Of a stretch of 36,109 bases of DNA, positions 19,892-30,302 are shown in pieces. Made by a program: the position numbers and the translations under genes. This DNA is from Balamuthia mandrillaris (taxonomy: Eukaryota > Discosea > Longamoebia > Balamuthiidae), in NCBI GenBank assembly GCA_031835245.1, contig JAVKOQ010000455.1, positions 1 to 36,109 on the forward strand. Direction: 5' to 3'. The number at the start of each line of letters is the position of its first letter. Position 1 is the first letter of the stretch. A model generated the notes under the pieces. It saw nothing but the letters and a program-made list of their open reading frames with translations. It was not told where the DNA came from and ran no database searches.

Positions 19892-20596
19892 GGCACCTCT
19901 TCTGAAATTTCCTCGAGACGGATGCCTACCCGTTGCCCTCATCACCCAAATTAGCATTATCTGTGTATGTGTTGCTGCTGTTGTTCCTTGTTGGCGCGTT
20001 ATCTGGTGGTGTTGGCTGTCATTGTTCATCTTTTTCTTCTCCAATTTCGTGCAATTCTCTCCCAGCAACCTTTACTCCTGTCAACGGTTGGGGGCCGTTG
20101 CTCCATCATTCCTCATCCTTACGTCTTCCTCTCCGTCAGCATACCCTTCCTTCGACCCTTTTTTTTTTGTTTGTTTGTTTGTTTGTTTCCCTCATCCCAC
20201 CTCCTCCTTTGGAGGAGGGAAAGGGCTGTCAATGACAAAGCGACCCGCTCCCTCTATCTCTGTGCTCTCCCTATCTCATCTCAAACCGTCACAATCGTAA
20301 CCCTAACAATCAAACTTCCGAAAACTCCATGCCTTTCCGCAAAACCGATTCTTTATTCTTTTTTTTTCTTATTCTTTTTTTTTTTCCTTCTCTCATTTTT
20401 ATTGCTTCTTCTTAATACCTCACAGGAGTAACACAAAAAAAAAAGCAAGCAATCAACTATTTAAAACGAGATAGAAACTGAGAGGAGCAGGAGCTGAGAA
20501 ACCCGTTTCATTCCTCGCACCTAATTCATTCAACCATTCCACCAAAAATCCCCACCAAGACAACAGCTTCAAACTCAAGCACACAAGAAGAAAACA

Positions 20597-21683
20597 ATGG
20601 GCTCAGTGAAGGAGTGGAGAAGGCATGCGCTAAGAGAGGTACATGGCTCCTTCCTCTGCTGCCTTCTTCATCCACCTCCCCACGCTCCTCCTCCTCTCCT
20701 GTTTTGTTTTTATGGAACTCGTGTAACCATAATCTTCCTCTTCGCTTGTAGACATGGAAGCTGGCAACAGAGGCATCACGGGTAATGCACGAACAGAACG
20801 TGGCCGAGGAGATGGTGGCAGTGCCTCCGCCTGTCGCCACCTCCTCTGCTGCAGCGGTGGCGGCCGAGTCGGGGCCAGGAGGAGGCAAGGAGACAGCGCT
20901 GGCATGCTTGGTTTCGTTGAGCACCACTGCCCAGCAGAGCAGTGGCTCAGCTGTCAGGCTGACGTGCAGACCCACGGATAAACTCACCCCACAGGCCGAG
21001 AGCTTGCTCTGTGCCTTAAAAAGGGTGCAGATGGAAAGGCCAGCACGCCCAGCCTCCTCCTTGAACATTAAGTCAGTAGCGAGGACGTGGAGCTCGGATG
21101 CAAAGCCTGGCCACAGGAACACGTCCATTCCTTCTTCCCCCACCGGGTCAGAGGAGGAGAGCGCCAGCGCCTCGCCGAGGTACCACATGAAGACCACCAA
21201 CGCAAGGACGTTCCACGATAAACCATTCTTCCTCTCTCAATCGTCGTCCTCCTCTTCTGCTTCCGCTCCCTCTACCCCTGGACGTTCTTCTTCTGCTTCT
21301 CCCCCTCTGCGTACTTCTCCTTCTCCAACCCGTTCTGCCTCTCTGGGCTCCTCTCCTTTCTCCAAGTCATGCACCGAGTGCGGCACTTTCCACACCCCGG
21401 AGTGGAGGCGTGGCCCTCTTGGTCCTCGAAGGTATTGCTCTTCATCCATTTCTTCTCTTCTGCCTGCTCTTCCAAGTGTTGACTTAAGTGTGTTGGTTTC
21501 CCAAAAAAAAAAAGCTTGTGCAATGCGTGCGGGCTTCGTTACTTTCGCCTGTGCAAAAAGAAACGGCTGCAAGCCTCCAGCGAAGAGCGAAGGATAAGAT
21601 GGGAGTGCAGCATCCGCAAGATACTCAACAATGAAGGTGAAGAGGAGGAGGGCATCCCTCGCAGTGCTCGCAACAGTATCTAA
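20597..21683 (+). CDS. GATA-type zinc finger transcription factor
   Basis: Three exons, 20597..20638 (14 codons), 20752..21431 and 21515..21683, give 296 residues. The junction of exons 2 and 3 (CGAAG|GTATTG to AAAAG|CTTGTG) completes the finger: C221-x2-C224-x18-C243-x2-C246 with [20 protein letters not shown], followed by a basic tail (RLCKKKRLQASSEERR) that supports DNA contact and nuclear import. The 18-residue loop is the plant/fungal/protist class rather than the 17-residue animal class. It binds HGATAR-like sites and regulates transcription. The rest is low-complexity: Ala/Pro-rich at 25-60 and Ser/Pro-rich at 165-215. The N-terminal exon is short, and its start is chosen because MGSVKEWRRHALRE runs in phase into TWKLATEASR. 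The intron cuts the finger between its two cysteine pairs. Confidence 0.93.
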
Positions 21684-21967
21684 GGTGCATACTCTGAGAA
21701 AGGAAGAAGAGAGGGAGTAGCTTTTCTCTTTTTCTGTTAGTATTATGGCTGTGTTGAGGGGAAGAGTTCCTTCGGCGAGCATAGAGAGACGTCTCTCATC
21801 ATAAATAAGTGATAATGTAGCTTTGTTTAACATGTAAACAATATACTATGATTGATTTGGAAAAAACAGAAAGCATTTTTCACAAGAGGAGAGAAAGGGA
21901 GGGACGGAGAGAGAACGAGAGTTGAACCTTGTTGAAATCTTTGTTTATTTTGTTGTGAGGAGAATGA
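21684..21967. other. Tail-to-tail interval, GATA gene / UBE2E gene
   Basis: 284 nt holding both 3' ends. A minus-strand AATAAA (21949..21944) lies about 18 nt after the UBE2E stop. On the plus strand an ATAAATAAG at about 21801 may serve the GATA gene. I see no gene here. Confidence 0.4.
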
Positions 21968-22835
<868 letters not shown>

Positions 22836-23954
22836 GTTTATTATTTTTTTCTGTTTGCAAAAAAAAAAACCCTACTACGGAGAGAAAAAAAAAGGAGGAG
22901 AGAGGTCATCAATCAGCCAGCCTCAAGAAAAAGCGATGAAAAAATTGTTTTTGATAACTCTTTTCGTACCTTGGTTTATCAAAAAAAAAGGGAGGGGTAG
23001 TGGATTGAAAGGTGTAGCGATGAAAATCACCAACAAAAAAAATAACACTGGAAGCGCGGGGGGTGAGAGGGACCAAGTGAGGTTCTTTGTTGGAAGCAAC
23101 TTGGCTCTCTGTCCCCTATCTTTGTCTATCCTTCCGAATAAAATAGGACGGAGAGAGGTTTTTTTTTATTTTTGGCGCCAAGGCGAAGCAGCAGCGCCTT
23201 GGCAACGGACGAATTTTCCGGCAAATCATGTCCAGCTGTTCTGGTGACAGTGCTCTTGGACAAGATAGACCCGCGGATGATTCGCAACGCGAAATTTTCG
23301 ATTCCCTTCCGGGAACAAAAATCCTGTGAGACCAGAAAATGTGCACAGGAAGTGCAGCCTTACACCGATCTAAACCAATTATGGTCGATAAGTCAATTAA
23401 AGTACGATATTTTCGGATAATAATTGCTAAACATACAATATATTTGGCCAACAACAACCAAAATAGCAAAAAAACAAAAGAGAGAGAGAAGGAGAGAGAA
23501 CGAAGGAGAAGGAAGGCTTTTTCCTTCATCCTTCTGGCCGGGCCACCCATTTTTTTTTTAAGAAAAGGAGGGGGTGGACTTTGCCCTTCGTAACGATCGA
23601 GGGCGAATCTGAAATAAGTTTGTGGTGGTAGCTTTTTTTAAAAAATATTTCTTTTTGGAGGGGCAGAACGTAGTGAATTGGTAGCGGTGGGCCACCTGAT
23701 TTGATTTTATTTTTTTATCCACGATTTGATTTCTTCTTTTCGTTGATTTTATTTTTGTTATCTTTTTTTTTCCAGAGATTTTTTGTTGATTTGTTTGTAT
23801 TTGATTTGATTGTTTTTATCTTATTTTATTTTATTTTTTCAACGACAAGAAAGACAACAGAGAGAGAGAGGAGCAAGAGGCAAAAAGAAGAAAGAAGAAG
23901 AGGGAGGGGGACGGCAAGTCCTACAACAACCAAGAGCGCAGCAGTGTATAAAAA
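22836..23954. other. Divergent intergenic region, UBE2E / TBC gene
   Basis: 1119 nt between two start codons. 22855-23060 is rich in A-runs of 8-10. A strong GC-rich hairpin lies at 23177-23203. 23205-23400 is of more balanced composition and has short open frames on both strands without recognisable protein. 23610-23870 is T-rich with TTTTA repeats, and 23870-23950 is purine-rich. No gene can be supported. Confidence 0.5.
23177..23203. repeat. 9-bp perfect inverted repeat with 9-nt loop
   Basis: GCCAAGGCG (23177-23185) and CGCCTTGGC (23195-23203) are perfect complements around the loop AAGCAGCAG. The stem is GC-rich and follows a T-run, in an otherwise AT-rich stretch. It could form a stable hairpin in RNA or be a dimeric protein site. 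Confidence 0.7.
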
Positions 23955-26340
23955 ATGCGAAGACAAAAGAAGAAGAAGGACAGGGAAGACGGGATGGAGG
24001 TGGGGGCAACTCCTCTTGGTATTCTTACCCTCAAGCTCCTTGAAGCAAAGAACGTGCCAGGTTTGTTCTTTGTTTTGTTTTGTTACTTTACCTTCAAGTT
24101 GTTGACTTCCTTCTTCTCTCACTCACTCTCCTCTCTCTCTTGATCTTCTCTTCATCTTCCCTTTTCTTTTCTTTTTTTCCTTCTGCAGAGTCAAGGCACA
24201 ACATCTACTGTTCGTTTACATGCGGCTCGCAAAAGGCGTTCAGTCGGTTGGGCGACCGCCGCCTCAGCGCCGGCGCTGACCACCGGACACCCATGGTGGT
24301 GGACGTGGCGTGGAACGAAACGATCAACCTGCTGGTGGAGCCAAGGGCCAACGAGTTTGTGGTGGCTCTTCACTCCACGAACAACGTGGAAGGAGACAAG
24401 ATCACCAGGCATGACTGCATAGCACTGCCTTCCCTCAACGGGTTTGAGCAGACCAACTTTACCTTGAAGCTGGACGTGTTGCCCAACTTCAAGCTTGTGG
24501 AACTGAGCTTTTGTGTTAAATATTTATCATTCATCACCTCCAACGAAGAGCACCAGTACGCTTTCTCCTCTGATCTTCTTTACTTTATCGACATTTTATC
24601 CTTACAATGAAACCATTGCACAGATTGGAAGAAGCAAAGAAAGAATCGTTTGTGGACTTGATTCGAAAAGACAGGCTGGGATTCGCTCTCTCTGAGTCAG
24701 ACATACAGAGTTACAACGAGTACAGCCGAACAAAGCCCAAAGGGAGCAACGCGTTTGGTTCCTTCAGCAAACGTAAATGGCAGAACATGAAGGCAGGGAA
24801 GGAGCTGAAGCCTTTGGCCCGTAAGGGCTTGCCTCTCAGCCATCGCGCTGAGATCTGGCTTTGTTGCTCAGGAGCCAAAGAAAAACAGAGGGAGAACGAA
24901 GGCATCTATTGGAAGCTGTTAGAGCTTCACAAGAATGAGGTGTCTCCTTACATCGAGCAAATTAAAAAGGTGTCGTACCTCTCTCTCTCTCTCTCACACA
25001 GTTTCATTTTTGTTCGTTTGTTCATTTTTGTTCGTTTGTTCATTTGCGTTCTTGTTTATGTTTTAAAGGATCTGCCCAAGACGTTTCCGCAACACAATGT
25101 ATATGCAAATCATGAAGGCATGCTGCCATTGAAGAGAGTTTTGAGGGCATATGCATGGAAGAACTCTTCTGTGGGTTACTGCCAGTCGATGAACTTTATC
25201 GTTGCATTCCTGCTTCTATTTATGGATGAGGAATCAGCCTTTTGGCTGCTCTGTACAATTGTGGAGGATCTTGTGCCCGAATATTACTCTCCTGTAATGC
25301 AGGGCATTCAGGTTTGCATTTTGCTCTTCTTTTGCTTATGTTTGTTGTTGTTGCTTGTTGTTTGTTATTTTTATATCTTATTTCTAATAATTTTATAAAA
25401 GGCGGATCAACTTGTATTTCTTCAACTGGTAGAAAAGAAGCTACCAGCCCTTCATAATCACTTTAAACAAAAGAAAGTTAACTTGAACACAATCACGATG
25501 AAGTGGTTTCTCTCCTTATACATAAACTGGCTACCAACAGAAGTATTTCTTTTCACCCCTTAATCTTCTTCTCTGAGTCATTTGGCTAACTTGGAGTTTC
25601 ACATCATAGACAACGCTTCGGGTCTTTGATGCTTTTTTTTGTGAAGGATGTACAGTATTACAAAGGATAGGGTTGGCCATTCTCAAAATGCACCAGAACC
25701 AATTGCTAGCCACGAAAACTGCCGAAGAAGCGACCGCCCTCTTAAGCGAGTTGCCTCGTTATCTATACGACGCTGATAGTCTCATCAAGGTTTGTTTTGT
25801 TTTTATTTTGCATTGTGAAGGTTTAACCTACCCGTGTTGTTTCTGACTTTATTTTTCTCTTTCTCTCTCTGATGTTAACCAGCTGGCGTTCTCCAGTGAC
25901 TTGGGCTCATTCAAGGAAGAAAAACTAACGCAACGACGGTTTGATGCGCAACGTGCCATCCAGGATAAGCAACACTTGTCCAGTTTTGGCATGCTACGGA
26001 ACCTCTTTGAGGGTTATGGAGAGAAAGCGCTTCGACAGTTGGCTGATCATTTGCTAACGCGCATGAAGCACGCCTCTAAATCGCCGCATCCTCCTGTATC
26101 AGGGCGGAAATTGGACTACTCCACGTTCCTCTATGCCATGTGGGATGTGGACAGCAAGCTAGACGACAAGCACGTTCAGCTTTTGTGGAAGGTGTTTGAT
26201 CCCAAAAGCAAGAATTTGGTTAATTACTTTGACATCATCGCTGGCCTCAGCCTCATTTTCAGCGGCATTCCTTTGGCAAAGCTTCGAGGTTCTCTCTCTC
26301 TTCTCTCTTCTCTCTTTCCTCTCTCTTCTCTCTCTCCCTC

Positions 26341-26390
<50 letters not shown>

Positions 26391-28244
26391 TCGTTATCCC
26401 TCTCTTTAACTGGTAAGGGACTTGAATAGTATGCTTTGACTGCTTTGATATGGATAAGGATGGCTTCCTTGATACACGAGAGATTTTCTCATGTGCATTG
26501 GTTCACTACAAATGGCTTGTTCGCTCTCTGGCGACATTGACTTGGGATGTGGACTCACAAGTCAGAGCAGAGGTGGAGAACATGTGGAAGAAGGTTCAGT
26601 TCTTCTTATTTTTTTTTCCTGTTATTATGAAGGTAATTACTAAACTGTTTCCTTTCTCTCCAAAAGGTGCGGCCATTGTTGGACGAGAAGACAACTGGCC
26701 GAATGAATTTTGTACAGTTTCGGTTTAAGGTTGTGCGGGAACTAAAGGAAGCAGAACAGTGGCTGACCATCGGAGACCAGCTGTTTGACATGCAAACGCT
26801 GACACCGCTCGTTCACAGCGCAGCAGAGTTAGTCAAAGATAGCGAATTGGGGGCGACATCAAGTCGTCAGTCCTCTCAAACAGGAAAAAACGAAAGTGAA
26901 GAATTGGGACCAATGGGAACAGGAGGGGCAACAGGAAACGAGGATGGTGTACATCAGAGAGGTAAACCAAATAAGGCAGGAGGGACGCAAGGAGGAGCGG
27001 GGCTTGATGATGAAGAGGATGGGGCATGGAAGTGGGAAATCATCATCAAAGATCGGAGCTTGGATGAGGACGACCAATCTAGAATTATCAACGAGAAAGG
27101 AGAAGTGGAACATGTTGTCAAAGTACCCAAGATCCTCCATTCCTTCAACGTTAATCTGATGGCCAACAATAATCATCACCACCATCACCACCATCATTAC
27201 GGAGGATCAATGATAGGTATGAGCAACAATAGTGGTACCAGCGGAGAAATGGGATACTCCCATTCGCCCGGTAGCGTCGCTTCAGAGCTTTCTCACCATA
27301 GCTGGAGCGACGGAGAGGAGAAAGAGAAGGAGAAAAAGAAGAAGCGGAGTATCTTCAAACCCAGAAAGAAGATCAGTGCCAGCTCGGGTGGTCTTGCCCA
27401 ACAGCACTTCTCCTCAACAGGAGGAGCAGGGCGTATTCCTCCCTATCGCTCTCCTCGCGGGGAACGCACCGCCAGTGCTGCTGATGCTCCCTATAGTAGT
27501 CTCGCTGCTGCTGCTGTAGCTGCCGAAGCCCTTTCTTTCTCTTTAGCCTCCTCTAATGCCACCGTCTCGCCCTCCCCTTCATCCTCTTCTGCCACCTACA
27601 ATAGCCACAACTTCACCACCACAAACAGCACCAGCAGACAATCTTCACCTATCGTCCCTCATAGTAGCGATAGCTACAGTGGCAGCGAGGAAGAACCACA
27701 ACATTCTCGGGCCAAGAAAGAAAGGCGGCGGGAAGGAGGCGGAGGAGCAGCTGCGACCAGCCGTGATAATAAGCAAGTAGCCCTTGATGACTTAGCATCT
27801 TTACAACAACGATTTAACCCGGAGCGAGAGAATACAGATGGAGGAGCAAGCAGCGAGTCTGATTCAGAGCCAACAACAAACGTTGCTTACAGGGCCGCTG
27901 GAGGAGCACAACAACAAGGAAAGGGCAACAACATGAAGACCAAAGTGCAAAACCTGAAAAAGGCGGTGAAGAAGACGGGCAACTACATGGCAAGCGGCTA
28001 CAACAAGGCCACTTCCAAATCGTCCACCGTGCCGACCACCATCTCTCCCTCTCAGGAATTGTTGAAGAAGAGGAGCGGCTCCGAACCTCCCCTCGTGGAT
28101 CCGAAGGTCTGTGGCAGCCCCACCTCCACGCACCAACAATCCCCCCCGACAACAGCCTCGCCACCTTGGCCCAACAAAATGCCCCCTCAACAACAACACG
28201 AAGACGGTAGCTTTGTTCCTTCTTCCACGCAAGCTGCCGATTGA
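23955..28244 (+). CDS. C2-TBC-EF-hand protein (Rab GAP family)
   Basis: Nine exons: 23955..24060, 24189..24555, 24624..24969, 25069..25311, 25402..25542, 25610..25789, 25883..26288, 26430..26593, 26667..28244; 1176 residues. A C2-like domain (GILTLKLLEAKNVPG at about 20, then beta-strand-rich sequence) occupies about 18-150. The TBC domain follows (RAEIWLCCSG; IKKDLPKTFP; GYCQSMNFIVAFLLLF; EEATALLSELP), ending at about 465. One degenerate EF-hand and one canonical EF-hand (loop D603-E614, DMDKDGFLDTRE) come next. The final ~500 residues are low-complexity with a His run, Ser-rich and basic tracts. The order TBC then EF-hands is that of TBC1D8/TBC1D9, but those have GRAM domains where this has C2. 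The glutamine finger Q312 is kept, while the arginine of IxxDxxR is lysine (K277). A second start, ATG 23994, is possible. AATAAA lies at 28258-28263. Confidence 0.92.
25003..25045. repeat. Tandem duplication in TBC gene intron
   Basis: Two adjacent near-perfect copies of an 18-nt unit (ATTTTTGTTCGTTTGTTC) followed by a third, diverged copy. It is a small slippage duplication inside intron 24970-25068. Confidence 0.7.
26289..26387. repeat. CT-rich microsatellite tract, TBC gene intron
   Basis: About 100 nt of nearly pure CT/CTT on the sense strand fills most of intron 26289-26429. It starts at the donor, while the acceptor (GAATAG) is some 40 nt further on. Confidence 0.85.
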
Positions 28245-28257
28245 CCCAACTAAAAGG

Positions 28258-28263
28258 AATAAA
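28258..28263 (+). promoter_or_regulatory. Candidate poly(A) signal of the TBC gene
   Basis: AATAAA 13 nt after the TGA, in the 111-nt gap before the stop of the convergent WASP gene. Confidence 0.4.
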
Positions 28264-28355
28264 AGAGAGATGAAAAAGAAAGGGTCCTGGTTTGCCATGG
28301 TTTTTTTTAAAGTCAAAACAGAAATGGCGGAAAACAGGTTTGTCTTGAGCAAGAC

Positions 28356-29789
28356 TTAGTCGCTCCACTCATCGTCCGAGTCGAACTCCTCATCCGACTG
28401 CTCGGCAATGTCGATTCTTCTCTGGGCCATAGCACGGGCCAGGGTGTCGGCGATGGAAGCGCCCTGCTGTTCATCCAGTTCCGCCAAATTGGGCAACACT
28501 CTCGCCTCCGCGCTCTTCAGCTGCGCGTTCTGCAGGCCAGCCAGGAGGCTTCCGCCCCCGCTACCGCCGCCACCTCCAAAGGAAGGAGCGGCAGGAGGGG
28601 GAGGTCCTCCGGGCAGGGAAGGAGGGGGAGGAGTTGGGGCCATCGGTGCCGATGGGGGAGGTGGAGCCATCGGCGCAGATGGAGGAGGAGGGGCACCACC
28701 TCCTACCTCACCTCCACCAAATGAAGGGCCAGGAGGCGCTGGGGGAGGAGGTCCTCCAAAACCTCCTCCGCCAGAGCCTGGCGCATCAGGGTTAAACTGG
28801 GCGGTAGCCTCCGCCACAGTCTCAAAGATGAATTTGGCGGTGGCTTGATCCCTCAGATCGCTCTTCTTCACGCCAGCCGCCTGGAACAATTTTCTCCACT
28901 CGGGAGGAATGTTGCGGATCTCAAAGCCATTCTCAGCGTCCCAACCGATGTGACTCTCGTGCCTGAAGCCGGTGGGTCCACCCAGCTGAATGTCAGAACT
29001 GCTGCTGCTGCCAATTCCGAGGTTGTCTTTGATCTTGCCGAACCAACCGCCCTTCCTTCCCCTGATCACAGAACCCTTTTTCTTCTTCTTATTGTCACGC
29101 TTGCTAACGATGAGGCTGCCTCCACCGCCGCCAATCACTTTGCTGCCACTGGAGGGGGCAGACATAGGCGCAGGAGTAGGAACGCTTGAGACTTGCAGAG
29201 CGGGCGTCGGTGGCAGTGCTGCATCATAGGAAGGGGTGGGGGGTGCACCTCCCCCAACGGGCAATGAAGGGGAAGAGGCAGTCGTCATCAACGAAGGGGC
29301 AACATTCTTGGGACGAGTGGGCACGGAAGGCACACTGTGGGTAGAAAGGGCAGGCCCAGGTCCTCTGGGGCTTACCATGGCAGGGGCTGCCTTGCTGCCA
29401 CTGGCGTTCACGACGGGGCAGGAAGAGACCTGGCGTAAGAAATTGTCGGCGTCAGCCTCGTCCGCGAAGGACAGGCCGTAGACGCAGTGCTCTCCTTCAA
29501 AGGTGTGGAAGAAAGGGGCTGGGGAGCAGTACTCCAGCCCCTCCCATACCGCTTGCTCCCATATGACCTGGGAGGGGTAGCCCCCAGCCATGGCCACCAA
29601 GCGAAACAGGTGGCGGCCCTGATCCTCCACAAAGGCCAAAGCTCCCCATTGTCCGTTGTAGCCCCAGCTGGTGCCTTGGGCCTGGTAGAGTCGGGCCACG
29701 GCGGTAGCCTGCACATGACCCCCCACTACGCTTTTGACTTGTCCTTGTTCTTCCAACGATAAATTGTTGGCTCCCATTTCTTCGTACAA
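28356..29789 (-). CDS. WASP-family actin nucleation-promoting factor, intronless
   Basis: A single uninterrupted frame of 477 residues; all other complete genes here have introns. An N-terminal WH1 domain (about 10-125: ATAVARLYQAQG, WGALAFVEDQGRHLFRLV, FFHTFEGEHCVYGLSFAD) is followed by a Pro/Ser linker, a basic stretch (KRDNKKKKKGSV), a CRIB motif (IQLGGPTGFRHESHIGWD, near 265) that would bind Rac/Cdc42-type GTPases, a proline-rich profilin/SH3 region, one WH2 motif (SLLAGLQNAQLKS), a connecting helix (SIADTLARAMAQRR), and an acidic tail ending DSDDEWSD with the tryptophan that contacts Arp2/3. So every element of a Cdc42-regulated Arp2/3 activator is present. The second ATG, 29777, is an alternative start. 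The WH2 lacks the usual LKKV and reads LKSA. Confidence 0.95.
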   Translation of the reverse strand: MYEEMGANNLSLEEQGQVKSVVGGHVQATAVARLYQAQGTSWGYNGQWGALAFVEDQGRHLFRLVAMAGGYPSQVIWEQAVWEGLEYCSPAPFFHTFEGEHCVYGLSFADEADADNFLRQVSSCPVVNASGSKAAPAMVSPRGPGPALSTHSVPSVPTRPKNVAPSLMTTASSPSLPVGGGAPPTPSYDAALPPTPALQVSSVPTPAPMSAPSSGSKVIGGGGGSLIVSKRDNKKKKKGSVIRGRKGGWFGKIKDNLGIGSSSSSDIQLGGPTGFRHESHIGWDAENGFEIRNIPPEWRKLFQAAGVKKSDLRDQATAKFIFETVAEATAQFNPDAPGSGGGGFGGPPPPAPPGPSFGGGEVGGGAPPPPSAPMAPPPPSAPMAPTPPPPSLPGGPPPPAAPSFGGGGGSGGGSLLAGLQNAQLKSAEARVLPNLAELDEQQGASIADTLARAMAQRRIDIAEQSDEEFDSDDEWSD

Positions 29790-30302
29790 ATACTACTAAC
29801 TATTTCTCACTACTACTTCACCACCACTACTGAAAGAGAGTGTGGAAAATCTAATCTTTCTTTCTTTTCGCTTTTTCTTTGGGGAGAGAGAAATGGGGTG
29901 GTGGTGGGGAAAAATTAAGCGTCGTTCATGAAACTGCTGAGGGGCTATCCGTGCAGCCAGGCAATGAACTTTTCGGTGAGGGCCGCACGCACCAATGGCC
30001 GCCTGCTCTTCATTCATTGACAAATCGGGGGGACCCTTCGGTTCGACTCCGCCATTCCGCTTCCTTTTTATCCTGAAAAAAAGGGGGGAAGCATTCGGTA
30101 ACCCCATCCAACAAGTTCTGGGTGGTGTTCTTCCCGTTGCCCGCACCCTTTTGTGGCCCCACCAACACATGCGGACTTGCTTTTTGAAATCACAAATAGA
30201 CAAAGCAGATGCAAACTAACATGCATTAGTTTGACTTTGGTGCTATAGTTTTTAGAGTGTCATCAGCCTGGATCCAGGTGGGAAAGTCACTTACACCTGT
30301 CG
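29790..30302. other. Intergenic region between WASP start and ZC3H15 stop
   Basis: 513 nt; both neighbours are on the minus strand, so it holds the WASP promoter and the ZC3H15 3' end. 29920-30190 is more GC-balanced than usual spacers and has open frames on both strands (minus 30203..29796; plus 29995..30219) without recognisable protein. A B-box-like GGTTCGACTCC at 30040-30050 is not part of a foldable tRNA. Confidence 0.45.

Larger units (their letters stand above)
18814..20596. other. Long intergenic stretch, mostly non-coding
   Basis: 1783 nt between the UTP25 stop and the GATA start, by far the largest gap. 18980-19260 is protein-like and listed apart. 19260-20596 is pyrimidine-rich on the plus strand, with a CT run at 19491-19508, an inverted repeat (TGGCATGG at 19860-19867 with CCATGCCA at 19884-19891), five TTTG repeats at 20169-20189 and T-runs at 20360-20400. 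By analogy with introns of this window the CT and TTTG runs suggest plus-strand transcription, for example as a 5' UTR intron of the GATA gene. The ORFs at 19933-20431 are cysteine-, leucine- and phenylalanine-rich by composition and I do not accept them. Confidence 0.5.

Noticed and set aside
19933-20431. Overlapping plus-strand ORFs of 92-154 residues upstream of the GATA gene
   Set aside because: Composition is dictated by T- and C-runs (leucine, phenylalanine, serine, cysteine); no domain and no splice phase evidence.
23116-23550. 144-residue minus-strand and 82-residue plus-strand ORFs in the UBE2E/TBC gap
   Set aside because: Neither has a recognisable motif; low-complexity ends and non-ATG or isolated starts.
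30040-30050. GGTTCGACTCC, a perfect tRNA B-box string
   Set aside because: The T-stem around it has two mismatches of five, no A-box lies at the right distance, and no acceptor stem can be paired.
29995-30219. 74-residue plus-strand ORF and a 22-codon minus-strand frame between WASP and ZC3H15
   Set aside because: No homology recognised; the region must hold UTRs and promoter, and the frames are short.
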